Assembly (NCBI GenBank): GCA_022410635.1
Contig: JAJVDF010000207.1
Coordinates: forward strand, 1,448,803-1,512,802
Direction of reading: 5' to 3'
From: Tretioscincus oriximinensis
Taxonomy: Eukaryota; Chordata; Lepidosauria; Squamata; Gymnophthalmidae
Length of the DNA stretch: 64,000 nt
The notes under the pieces were generated by a model. That model did not search any database. It saw only the letters and a program-made list of their open reading frames with translations, and was not told the DNA's origin. Shown in pieces: positions 10,465-20,439 of the stretch. Positions within the stretch are counted from its first letter, which is position 1. Each line of letters starts with the position of its first letter. Made by a program: the position numbers and the translations under genes.

Positions 10465-10744
10465 GTGCAGGCTGGGGACTGTAGTTGCAGGGCAGAGCCC
10501 CTACCAGGCTTGGCAGAGGAAGCTGTCCCTTGCTTGGACTACACTTCCCAGCAGGANCTGTCACCAGGACAACAGCAGCTCTATTTCACGTTTTTCACAT
10601 TTGGCAGCTGCTGCTACTCCCAGCTTCGTGAAGCTGCTGGGCATGCAAGCTTTTATAATAAGCACCCGTTATCGTGAAAAAAAATGGTGTAAAAATGCAG
10701 ACAGAAATGCAACTTATAAAACCATAGTGGTGGAAGGCATAAGA
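10465..10744 (+). mobile_element. Unclassified dispersed repeat (ACTACACTTCCCAGCA family), copy 1
   Basis: Shares with 29,050-29,310 (+) and 31,150-31,400 (-) an ordered set of blocks: CTTGGACTACACTTCC, a GAAGCTGCTGGGCATNCAAGCTTTTA block, and a ATAA(G/A)CAC...CGTGAAAA end. No coding capacity. It could be a non-autonomous DNA element; the ends are not resolved. Confidence 0.55.
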
Positions 10745-10918
10745 TAGGCTGACCAGATTACCCCTTTTGGAGGTGTATAGAAACCTGATTTTGGGGTGCC
10801 TCCCATTTTTTGCTGAGGATTTTTTTTTCAAAAAAAAAATTGAAATTGTTTTTGATTTTTTTTTTCCTCAGCAAAAACTGGGAGGCACCCCAAAATCAGG
10901 TTTCATCTGGTCAACCTA
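10745..10918. mobile_element. Fold-back (palindromic) MITE, short form, copy 1
   Basis: A near-perfect inverted repeat starting TAGGCTGACCAGAT and ending ATCTGGTCAACCTA, with arms that include GGGGTGCCTCCCA and TGCTGAGGA and an A/T-rich loop. Flanks GCATAAGA (10,737-10,744) and ACATAAGA (10,918-10,925) look like an 8-bp target duplication with one mismatch. Confidence 0.8.
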
Positions 10919-10919
10919 C

Positions 10920-11180
10920 ATAAGAGAAACTCATACATTTTCTAAGAAAATCCCCCTGCATGATAGCACAAGCACAAGGAATATTCTTCTCTTGTGCTGG
11001 AATTTTTACCAGAATTATTCCACTTAATGGAGGCGGAGCTGAAAGTGACACCACAAATGATGTCACTTTTTGGTCTCTGCTTCTGGGAATGGCGACCATC
11101 TTTGACATCACTTTCGGTCCTGCCCCGGAAGTGATGTGAAAAAAATTCCGTATGTGCTTCACACATGAGTAACACCCCAA
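10920..11180. mobile_element. CRE-motif repeat (TGATGTCA family), copy 1
   Basis: Contains TGATGTCA or its complement at about 11,058 and 11,105, with the shared blocks GTCTCTGCTTCTGGGAATGG and CCGGAAGTGATGTGA. It resembles 24,795-25,165, 29,337-29,622 and 39,110-39,330. No coding capacity. Confidence 0.6.
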
Positions 11181-11209
11181 ATATTCAAGATTTCCAGCCA
11201 CTGTAGAAG

Positions 11210-11512
11210 GGTAGAGAGGAAATTGTAGCTCAGTCGCTAAGAAATCCGNCTCTCATCTGGGAGATGGGGTTTCGAAGCCCTGTATTGGACGTGGGGAGGG
11301 GTGAGCACCTTCCACTAGCCTTTAGCTCTAGCCAATCCAGCTATTCGAAAGCGTGAATTGCAAGAAATTGCAACTGACTGCAAGTAGATAAGTGGGAATC
11401 TCCACAGCCTGGTGGGGAAGATAGAATGTCAGCCTTCAGGCAAAATCGCTTTGAGTTCCTTTGAAAGGTGAGAAAAGCGGGGTATAAGAACCCAGTTCTT
11501 CTTAGTGGCTTT
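11210..11512 (+). mobile_element. tRNA-derived SINE (family 1), full-length copy
   Basis: The 5' part looks like a degenerate tRNA: a pol III A-box-like TAGCTCAGTCG (11,228-11,238) and a B-box-like TTTCGAAGCCC near 11,270. The body has GAGCACCTTCCACTAGCC and GAATTGCAAGAAATTGCAA, and it ends GGGTATAAGAACCCAGTTCTTCTT. Other copies lie at 1120-1300, 43,290-43,585 and 56,025-56,310, all minus. Confidence 0.8.
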
Positions 11513-11519
11513 CTTTCCT

Positions 11520-12715
11520 AAATGGCTTGATTTCAAGACACAATTTTATTTAACTAATAAAAACTGAATTGTAAATGTTCTCTTGAGACTCTGGGAAAAT
11601 CTGATTGTGGATTNAATATTGAAAACTAATACCTCAAAATGTGATCTGGCCACTACCTTAAAAATGCCTTTGTAACATCAGTTTTTAAACCTTGGAAGTT
11701 TATTGAGCTGTTTCAATTCACAGTTATGTTGTCAAGAATCCATATACCTCGGGAAGCCTGGAGTCTATTCTGCATTAATTTCAATTTAGAACTCCCATTT
11801 AATAATTCTGGTTACATCTCATTAGGTCACAATGATTCTCTGGTGATCCTGTGGATAATGATTTATATCTGCATCTGGAAAAGACTTGTAGCACTAAAGA
11901 AATCTAGAATGCCTTTTCTTGATTACTGGCAGTCCCTGACACATTAATGAAGTATCCTGTTGGTTATTGAGTGTTTCCTTTGAAAACAGCAGTCATATTT
12001 TCAGTCATTCTGTTACTTGCTTTTTTGTTTTAAAAGAGACAAACACTATTAGAAATCTGATACATTCAAAAGCATTGATAAGTTTGACTAGGAGAATTCT
12101 GCGTTTTCCTTTATTAACACCGCAACCAGTATTTTTCAATGGTTAATTTGGACCAGAAAAAAAATTATTTAAACATTATACCACTTGTCAAATTCAAGTT
12201 TCCAGTGGATTACCTATTAAAATCAAAATAAAGACNTTTAAAATTATTTTGTAAGAGAAGGGCAAGATCAGGAATTCATTTTTAAAAGACAAAGGCCTGA
12301 GTAAAATGATAGCTTGGGAGGTAGTCTTCAGATTTTCCCATGTAATTCCGTCAGTGTTCACTGCTGAACCTTTAATTTTACACATCTAGATCCCAATGGC
12401 ATTAGAANGTCATGCAGAGTCAAANGCCTGATTTGCACTTGACCATATTCTGTTCCTGAAAGTGGTCTAAGAAGTTTGGTGTCCACAAGCCAATCTGGGC
12501 TAGCACAGCCCCTATATGACAACCTTATATCGAGATAGTTCAGTTCGCAGCTGTCCAAATGTTCCCTAATTACAACTTTCTGTGTTTCTGTTTCAACCTA
12601 TTTCAGGAATATTCTGCAATATATATCTGCCATATAGTGTAGTGATCATAGAAATGTTTCATATAAGCTATGTATTCAGTCTCCACATGGAGATGATGAG
12701 GCTTCTTCCACATAG
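11520..12715. other. Intron 1 stretch without recognised repeat
   Basis: AT-rich, no splice-flanked open frame, no repeat shared with the rest of the window that I could find. Confidence 0.5.
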
Positions 12716-12717
12716 AT

Positions 12718-12815
12718 ATATTTTATTTATTTATTTACATTTCTGTACTTCCCAATACCCGATAGTCTCAGGGCAGTTACCGATAACAACAGAATTAACA
12801 TATTAAAATAAAAAG
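12718..12815 (-). mobile_element. L2-like / SINE 3' tail, minus
   Basis: Starts with TTTATTTATTTATTTACAT and continues with the complement of the GCCCTGAGACTATCGGGTATTGGG block found in plus orientation at 22,195-22,245, 48,460-48,525 and 49,360-49,425. Confidence 0.55.
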
Positions 12816-12939
12816 TATTGAGCAGCTAGAGAGAGAAAGGTGGATTTTTAGCTAAAGGCCAGGTTGAAGAGGTGATTGATGCATCTCTATGGGGAGACTC
12901 ATATTCATACATCCATAGATGGCAGCTAAATATTGATTG

Positions 12940-13490
12940 TGATAGCTAGATTTTATTCATGTATTATATTACTAATGGAATTAGCCCCATTGCATTACGG
13001 TAATACAATGGGCTCTAGTGTCTTCTCCCACTTGCTTCCATCTGTGCCTCCACTCACTCCCATCCCCCTTTCACCTGCTGCTTTGTTTCATTCCTTCTTT
13101 TTTCCATTTTCATTTCCTTCCTTCCTTTCCCTTCCTGTACTGGTCCTAATATTGAACCCTGGGGTATTCCACTCCTCACATCTTTCTACCCAAAGAACTG
13201 TCCATTTATTACTTCCCTCTGTTTTCTGTCTTTCAACCAGTTTCTAACCCAGGACTCTGGTCTCTGTAGGCTGCCAAAGTTACAAGCTTTGTGATTGGTC
13301 TCTGGAGGCTGCCAAAGTTCCAAGCTCTATGATTGGTCTCTGGAGGCTGCCAAAGTTCCAAGCTCTATGATTGGTCTCTGGAGGCTGCCAAAGTTCCAAG
13401 CTCTATGATTGGTCTCTGGAGTCTGCCAAAGTTCTGAGCCCTGTCATTGGTTGTTATACCTTGGAATGTTGAACTCTGCCACATGCCTTT
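12940..13490 (+). repeat. Composite dispersed repeat with (TTCC)-rich tract and 38-bp minisatellite
   Basis: Starts with an AATTAGCCC...AATACAATGGGCTCTAGTG hairpin-like block, passes a pyrimidine-rich region, then five exact-length tandem units of 38 bp at 13,259-13,448 (GGTCTCTGGAGGCTGCCAAAG core), and ends with GGTTGTTATACCTTGGAATGT. Related copies: 28,628-28,750 (+, two units), 42,905-43,165 (-, about one unit), 54,240-54,935 (+, one unit, split by CR1), and possibly 20,440-20,660. Confidence 0.8.
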
Positions 13491-13623
13491 TAATACTTAT
13501 GATTGTGCAAGAATTAAAAAGAACTGTGTCTCTCTAGTTATAGCAATAGAAGTATTAAATATTTTAAAGCCATTAAGTGGATGAAATAAAGCAATTTGTA
13601 AACTATTTTTGTATTCTCAACAG

Positions 13624-15553
13624 GATGATGATTGCATGTATTTCTGCACACTGTGATTTGACTGGCGATGGTGCTAAAACATTTATCATCCTCCTAGCTA
13701 GTTTATTCCAAGAACTTGAAAAGCTGCATATGGAACAGAGATATAAGCGACAATGTTACAAATTCAAGCAAGTTTCCCAATATCTAATGATGATCCACAC
13801 TGACATCTTGGACTATATCGTGACTCAGCAGCTTGAAAATAATTTATTTTCCATACTTCCTGTTTCTGATACAGAAAAAAATAGAAGTGCCTTGGAATTA
13901 ATGCTGGAAGCGTATTTTTGTGGGAAAGTAGGAATTAGTAGACAAAAGTTTCTTTCCCAGTTATGTTCTAATTTCTTCTTTAGAATTGCAGCTAGTGACA
14001 ATAAAAATGATTTACTACATCTAGTGGATGAATATTTTGCTGTATTGCATACTGCTGTCACAGGCCTCCCTGTTTCAAATTCAAGGATCCTGGAAGGGCT
14101 TATCCTTCATAGAGATTTTGCTGTTTATTGTCCTACAGGTAGTGATAAAAGAGTTCTTATTGTAATAGAACCTATCCAAGCTGCTCTTTCTGACTTGGGT
14201 TCAGAAGTTAATATAATGGTTGAAAGTCAGTATGAGGCATCTGAATCCTGGATTGCAAAAAGGACAGAACTAATTATAAAGCATATGCAGGACAATAACG
14301 TTAGCGTATTATTGTCAAGTGCAAAACAGGAGGCAAGCGTTCACTACTGTGCAAAACGGAGGGGAATATCTGTGGTAGAGTGCTTGCCACTAGAAGAAAT
14401 CTCTCTTATCTGCAGGATCACTGACATTTCACCTTTTAGACCATCTTTGGATAATATTCGCAGTGCAATCACCGAAACGGCTGTAGTAAGTTTCTGTCAG
14501 CCTTTGCAACTCGGCACCCAAAGACTTGTTCACATTGGCTTTTCAAGCACTTGCGTTCTGCAGCTCCATTCAATTATTCTCTGTGGACCTGTGCATGGGG
14601 TTATCGAACAACACGCTTGTGCTTTTCGTGGAGCATTCAGAATGCTACGTCAGACGTTTACAGCCATGCCCATAATGCATTGGNACAGGTTAAAATCAAA
14701 GAGTCAGAGTCTCCCAGAAGGTTCTGTGGAGGGATGTCCTAACTACAGTACTCTTCACACAAGGACTGACCAATGGAGGCCTTGTTGCTTTGAAACAGGA
14801 CATTTCCTTGATTCTCTTACACATATAGGTGAAGAATTACAGTGCACATCAATGCAAACTGTCACACCCTTTGTTGATTTACAGCATAATGGTACCTGCC
14901 CAGAATTGCATGCAAGTGAATATCAGTTAGCAGGCCTGCAAGCACAGTCTCAAAAATGCAGGTGTGCTAGGGGACTATCCCCAAGGAAAGACAATGAATT
15001 GCATAATAATCACCAAGGTGATAATACCTCAGAAAAAGAAAAGCCCAGAAATGTATATATGCAGCTGCAAGCCAGTAAGGATATCAGGATTGTACAGGAC
15101 TTTGAAACTTCTGCTGCTTATGAAGAAGAGAAGAAAAATAATATTCAAAATCTTTGCAAATCTTTCATAAAAGCTGGGTCAGTNGTACCAGTAGGTGGAA
15201 TCTATGAGATCCAGTTGCATTACTATTTGTCTTGCTATGCAAAGCAAAGCAAAGTTCCAAGCATATCCATTCTTTGTACTCTTCTTGCTAACACATTGCT
15301 AAATATTCCAAAAATGCTCTGTAGCACGCATAAAAGGAGTGCTTTCCCCCAACTCTACCTTGAGGTTACTCGTAATCTCGGAGATAATCAGTTTCCACCA
15401 AGCCAAAGAAGTGTAGAATCGGTGTCTTGTAAGTATCAGTTAATAGCTTCAGTTCTCCACTGTGCAGCTAAACTTCTTAACATTGATCTCATTGTTGGTG
15501 TAAAGAAGTCACCTCAGAAGGTTGAAGAGAGTGATTCAGACACAGATCTGTAA
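13624..15553 (+). CDS. BBS10: BBS10 exon 2 (main chaperonin-like body and C-terminus)
   Basis: Exon 2 completes codon 64 and encodes residues 65-706, ending in TAA. Shortly after the junction lies TGDGAKTF (77-84), the chaperonin GDG(T/A) ATP-site motif. The GPVHGVIEQHACAFRGA segment near the middle corresponds to the conserved chaperonin helix that precedes a long, poorly conserved insertion; after that insertion, VPVGGIYEIQLHYYL and the KYQLIASVL block return to BBS10-conserved sequence. The C-terminus is acidic and serine-rich (EESDSDTDL). At 706 residues the protein is close to the human protein (723). There are no frameshifts or stops; two codons contain an N (14684 and 15184), so those residues are unknown. 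An open frame extends 48 nt upstream to 13577, but those codons are intron: the acceptor at 13622-13623 and homology both start the exon at 13624. Expected role: BBSome assembly at the basal body; typical ATPase catalysis is thought to be weak or lost in this family. Confidence 0.95.
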
Positions 15554-16660
15554 CTAATAAGGTTCCAACATAAAAATCAGGGTAAAGTTTTGTACCTTTA
15601 ATGGGTATGAAAATCCCTCTTTTNTAACCATCGATGGTATATAGCTCTGTTTCATTTTTTATGTTGGAACACTAANAAAAATGACTTTACCTGGATCCAG
15701 ACCTTGCATATTCTGCTAGATTTGGCTATTCTGTAATAAACTACAGTATTCCAATTTGGACTTTATTCCAGAATATCCAAATATAGTGGAATAAGTAAGC
15801 ACTGTCTAGGCACAGCTTTTGTTTAAGCACATCATGCAGATTATCAGATGGCAGATACAACCAGATCTCTTAGAGTTTCCTATATTTTCATATAGGTATT
15901 AGAATTTTACTGTAAAAAGTATCTCTGCTGTAAAATACTTTTTCCTTGTGAGAACTAGGATGACTTCTGCCAGGGAAACATAACAAGTTTAAACTTTAAT
16001 GCCATATTGAAATTTACAGGTCTTTTAAGTGGATTCAAATTTACATTGAATTTCAATGTCATTCAGCAATGGATTACCAAACTTATGCTAATTTATATAT
16101 TGGCAATTTTATATTACAGTTTGTTACTGGTTTTGATTGTTGTTACATGTTTCTTCCTGAAATCTTAAGGTATTGGGCAGGATATAAAAGGAGCAAAAAT
16201 AATGAATAAATATTGAAGCAGGCTATTTAGAAAAAGCTGACGTGTAACAGAAAGGAGATCCACCTTGAAGCATGAGAAGTTTTCACTTGGATGAATGGAG
16301 TTCTACCATCAAAAGACATGGCAAGAGACACGGTTCTGATCCAAGATCGCTCTCTGACATCCTCATTCATCTTGTGCTATCTAAAGGGGAAAAGAAGAAG
16401 ATGATTTTGCAAAAAGAGGCAGAAGAATGATTGATTATACAAAAAGAATACATACAGAGAAAATATCGTGCATATTGCCATGCACAGTTAAACCTGTTGG
16501 CTTTAAAATGAAGAATTGGATGTATTTGAAACACAAAATTAAGTGTTTATTGACACTTTCCTTCTTTCTGCCATGTTTTGGTGAAATGCAGAGTTGTCAT
16601 TGTTTAAAAACAGTTAACTTATTTTGGAACGCTGCTTGTTATAATAAATAAAGTACTGTT
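15554..16660 (+). other. BBS10: Probable BBS10 3' UTR with candidate poly(A) signals
   Basis: Downstream of the stop there is AT-rich, non-coding sequence. AATAAA hexamers occur at 15735-15740 and as an overlapping pair at 16643-16652, giving possible short and long 3' UTRs of roughly 0.2 and 1.1 kb. An AATAAATA run near 16203-16210 follows a short L2-like tail (from about 16168) and is less likely to be the signal. Which site is used cannot be decided from sequence. Confidence 0.5.
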
Positions 16661-17228
16661 TTATATAAGTAATGTGGTACATTGTTTTCAAATATATGAT
16701 TTCATCTCTGCTTCTGTCACCTAGGTAGCGAGATCCTTGAAAATTGACATAGGAAGTAGTTGTCTGCTGGTTTGTGAGAATTTGCACAATTAACACAGTT
16801 TCTGTTTAAATCTTGTGGTTGACAACTATTTCTAATCTTCCTATACAAAATATGTAGGTAGAATGGCCACTAGAATGTTTTTNTCTGCAACTTTGCTGTT
16901 GTTGGATGAAAACCTGCTGCCTTCAAGGATACTTACGGAGACTGATGGACATGGTGGCTCAGCGATAGGGTTTCCTCGTAAAATTTTGTGGTGCAGCTGA
17001 TGAAAAGTCCTCTCTTCTATAGNCATTAAAGGTCCAAAGCTCTATCCCAGATTTAATGTGGGAACCCTAATCTAGAGTAGAATTGCCATAGCCCCAAGGC
17101 AGAATGTTTGTGTGCAGGAAAACCTTGCCATGCCCCAGAAAGAAGCCAGTAGCAAATGATTACCAGTAAAATGTACAAATGTGATCTTTCAATTGCTATG
17201 TGTTGAACTTAACAATATTCCTACTTTT
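16660..17228. other. Intergenic sequence, no gene seen
   Basis: AT-rich sequence beyond the candidate BBS10 poly(A) sites. No coding region or recognised repeat. Confidence 0.5.
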
Positions 17229-17236
17229 ATCTAGAA

Positions 17237-17400
17237 CAGGGGTGGGCAATTAATTTTTCGCAAGGGGCCGCATGAGAAATTAGGGTGGTTTTAGAGGGCC
17301 GGATTAACATAGTTAACTCAGTTCTAATACTGTATATAACTGTGAGCTAAGAGGGGCGGGGCGGTCAGAGACAATAGGAGGGCCGCATTGCCCAGGTCTG
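17237..17400. mobile_element. Non-autonomous hAT MITE with perfect 8-bp target duplication
   Basis: The 164-bp element starts CAGGGGTGGGCAAT and ends ATTGCCCAGGTCTG, terminal inverted repeats typical of Charlie-like hAT elements. The flanks are an exact 8-bp duplication ATCTAGAA at 17,229-17,236 and 17,401-17,408. It contains GGGGCCGC and GAGGGCCG internal blocks and has no coding capacity. Confidence 0.92.
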
Positions 17401-17409
17401 ATCTAGAAA

Positions 17410-18055
17410 CTGGAAGACATAAGCAATGCAGTTCTAGTTTAAGAGGTAATGTGACAGAAGGTGAGTTCAGAAATTAAAACTTGGTTGTATACTAAGCAAC
17501 ATGTTAGAAACCTATTTATCAAGAGCAGAAGCTTAATGAGCTGTAATCTTCGTCTCTGCTGCTCAGAAAATTAATTCTGTCTTCCATTTGTAGGGCTCTC
17601 CAAGAATATATAACTACAAAGACAATTATGTAGTGATTTTATCCTGTATTTCTGAGGAATTATGCAAATTATATCCTATATCTTGCTCCTCTTTCCTGTG
17701 TATATAATCCCTTATGTTCTGTTCCTTAAAACAACCAAACAAATTATTAGTTTCCCCCATGAAATAAAGTTTTTTCCCCAAATTTCCATAAGTCCTTTCA
17801 TAACAGAGCAATGCTTTTTCAACATAGCATTTCCAATTACACTAGTTTCCTTTAGAAAGCAGAATATATTTTATTTGAATACTAGAACACAACTATTTCA
17901 AAAGGAAAATCACCTCAGTCAATATTATTAGCCCCCTTAAGGACTGATTTTTTCATTGACTCATAACGCTGTCCAACAGCGTGCTTTAACTTTGTCATAA
18001 TGAAAGGTCATTAACTAACAGCTGACAGCTGTGTGTAAACTCCCAAGTTACACCA
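17410..18055. other. Intergenic sequence, no gene seen
   Basis: AT-rich; short open frames only, no homology recognised. Confidence 0.5.
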
Positions 18056-18799
18056 CAACAAATCTCTAAACGGAAACAACAAAAAGTCCCAACAACAAAA
18101 TTTTAGTAAAACCAAAACAATCTACAGTAAAAAAAATATTTTTAGTATAAAAATATTAAAACATAAGTATATATTCAAAACAACACCATAAAAGTATGTG
18201 TGCCGCACATCCAATCAACAATAATAAAATCCACAAGACCAACAAACACAATATCTGTTTTAAAATGTCCTCAGTTTGTTTAAAATGGGGTCTCCAAGCA
18301 GTCCAACCTCCCCCAAATTGCAGTTGTTCAAAAGTGGCCCCTGCGACTCTGTGGCTGAGATGGTCTTTGTAATACTCCCACTGATGCATTTCAACCCTCT
18401 GGGTCTTCTTCAAAAGCTTGGGTGTGGAATAAATACCTCTCCGTTACATATATGCATATATTCACAACAATTAATTAACATTATAAAATATGTACAATTT
18501 AAAATATATCACTCACCTATATAAAATCAATAAAATTGCACGCTAGTAAGTATTAGTTCCATACATAGAAAGTCTTTGTGCCAGGTAAAATGTGGCAATA
18601 TAAATTCTACTTTTATTAACCACAGCCACACCTGTATAATTTACATAACAAGTACATTGTATCCATTCTTAAAGGTACCTTAGCTGAAACCATGGTAAGG
18701 AATTCACATTAGAGGAGACCAATCTATTTAGTCATTGAGACCCAGAGGAGACCTTGGGTGCTCCAATTTGTTCAAGGCATAAAAACTTGAAATCCTGAG

Positions 18800-19075
18800 T
18801 TTATTGTTGTTCTCCACAAAATGATTCACAACAGGGGCTGATATTCTGCTTTTATTAATACATGATTAATGTTCAGTAATGAGAGTCTTGATTGGTCTAG
18901 TCATTCCAACATATAATTTCTGACATGGGCATATAAAGTTATATATCACTCCATGGATAAACAATAGCTGTTTGAGATCATATCTACTCTGGTTAATAGG
19001 ATTTAAAAATGTTTTTACTTTAAGACTGTTGCTACAGGAATTGCATCTTCCACAAGGGAAGTGACCTACTAATTG
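18800..19075 (-). pseudogene. PLE GIY-YIG endonuclease remnant
   Basis: A minus-strand frame gives the Cys motif CGRCNSC, then HGVIYNFICPCQKLYVG with TRPIKTLITEH. The spacing fits the GIY (here GVIY) and YIG (here YVG) halves of the nuclease, with an Arg between TRP and the HxxxH-like tail. A stop follows at about 18,868. Catalysis is not expected. Confidence 0.75.
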
Positions 19076-19531
19076 TGTACCATTAATTATGTGTAATATA
19101 TTAGAAGGTTTTGATCCTATTTCAGCATGTACCAGTTGATCCTTTAAATTCCTTCCTCTTCTGTAGGCAAATATTGGTTCTGCCTGACAACTTGGTATAT
19201 TATCTAAAATATGCCATTATCTCTTAATTATGTTTACAATAGGTTTAGTATGGGAGTCGTAAGGAATGGTTATGACCAATAGTTTATTTAGAATTATTAG
19301 GCTGTGATAGGTTTTGTCTATGGATACTTTCAGCTATATAATATGCCTCTTATATTAATTTTTTAGGATATCCTCATTGTAAAAAATGTGTAATTAGTCT
19401 CTCTGCTTGTATTTTAAATTCAATAAAGTTTATTTTTATGTGAATCATCTGACAAAAAGGTAAGTTGTGGATATGCACTATTCAGACTGAAGGTAAAAAT
19501 TGGTATTGGTGCCCTTGCAAAATACTGTGGT

Positions 19532-20061
19532 TTATTTCTTACTATTTTTATGTGGATATGTATGGTACATCTGAAAATGAAATTCTTTATTATATGTCAT
19601 TGGGAATTCAATGGAAAGGTGTAGCTGATTAAGCATATTCTCAAACTCAATGAGTTTTTCTGTAGTATCATTCCAAATTATAAAAATATCATCTAGAAAT
19701 AATTTATATGTGAGTATAGAAGCATAATATTTTGAAGTTTCAATTATAATATGTTTCTGGTCAAAGTAATGCATATAAATTTTGGCTACCTGACTTTTGC
19801 CAATAAAACTTGTCCTCAAACTGAAAAAATGTTTTTCTGTAGAATCAACTCTGTTAGATTAAAAAGAAAGGAAGTACTGTTGTTAGGTCTCTGGAAAAAG
19901 GCCATTTCTATGGCAGCAAGTGCCCCATCCTGAAAGATATTAATGTAGAGCGATTCTATATCCAAAGTCACTAGTGTGATGTCAGAAGATATACCTGTTA
20001 CTTCGTTAAGGAATTGTAAGAATTGTGTAGTATCCTTTAAATATGATGGGATGTATTTCAA
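19532..20061 (-). pseudogene. PLE reverse transcriptase remnant
   Basis: Two adjacent minus-strand frames (20,061-19,816 and 19,819-19,532), with motif A TLDIESLYINIFQDGAL in the first and the DD box FLDDIFIIWND in the second. A frameshift near 19,817 separates them. The upstream RT part lies beyond the fold-back insertion. Confidence 0.8.
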
Positions 20062-20106
20062 AAATTGAGTTAAATAGTAGTCAATAAAAGAGGTTGTTGC
20101 TTCAAG

Positions 20107-20316
20107 TAGGCTGACCAGGTGACCCCTTTTGGGCGGGGAGTTGAAAACCTGTTTTTATGGTGCCACCCGTTTTTTTCTGAGGAAAAAAAAATATTGAAAA
20201 AAAATATAAAAAAAANTTTTTTTTGAAAAAGCTTTTCTCAGAAAAAACTGGGAGGCACCACAAAACCAGGTTTTCAACACACACACACCCTCCAAAGAGG
20301 TCATTTGGTCAGCCGA
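20107..20316. mobile_element. Fold-back MITE, short form, copy 2, inside the PLE
   Basis: Inverted repeat from TAGGCTGACCAGGTGACC to GGTCAGCCGA with arms around the GGGAGGCACC / GGTGCCACCC blocks and a poly-A/T loop. Flanks GCTTCAAG and ACCTCAAG resemble a degraded 8-bp duplication. PLE reverse-transcriptase sequence continues on both sides. Confidence 0.8.
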
Positions 20317-20439
20317 CCTCAAGGATTGATCCACAGGCTGAGACCAAAGGTCTACCAGGGATTGGGTCTATTTTTTAATAAATTTTTGTTAGTATATAAA
20401 ATTGAGGGATCTGTTGTTCTGAGTTTCATAAATGAGTTT

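Larger units (their letters stand above)
3264..13623 (+). other. BBS10: BBS10 intron 1
   Basis: The single intron is 10,360 bp, GT...AG, phase 2. The donor is GTAAAC. The acceptor follows a T-rich tract and ends in CAACAG at 13618-13623. It holds the tail of the CpG island, a DIRS retrotransposon with nested L1 and CR1, a fold-back element, a CRE-motif repeat, a tRNA-SINE, and a pyrimidine-rich/38-bp minisatellite repeat that ends about 130 bp before exon 2. No other exon is visible in it. Stretches without a recognisable repeat are about 11,520-12,720 and 12,830-12,930. Confidence 0.9.

Noticed and set aside
11210..11290. Possible tRNA gene
   Set aside because: The tRNA-like head is degenerate and fused to a 220-bp body repeated elsewhere, so it is a SINE.
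13259..13448. Possible CRISPR-like array
   Set aside because: The 38-bp units are contiguous without spacers, in a vertebrate intron.
13577..13623. Apparent upstream start of the BBS10 exon 2 reading frame
   Set aside because: These 47 bases are intron: a T-rich tract and CAACAG acceptor precede 13,624, and only splicing to exon 1 gives the conserved N-terminus.
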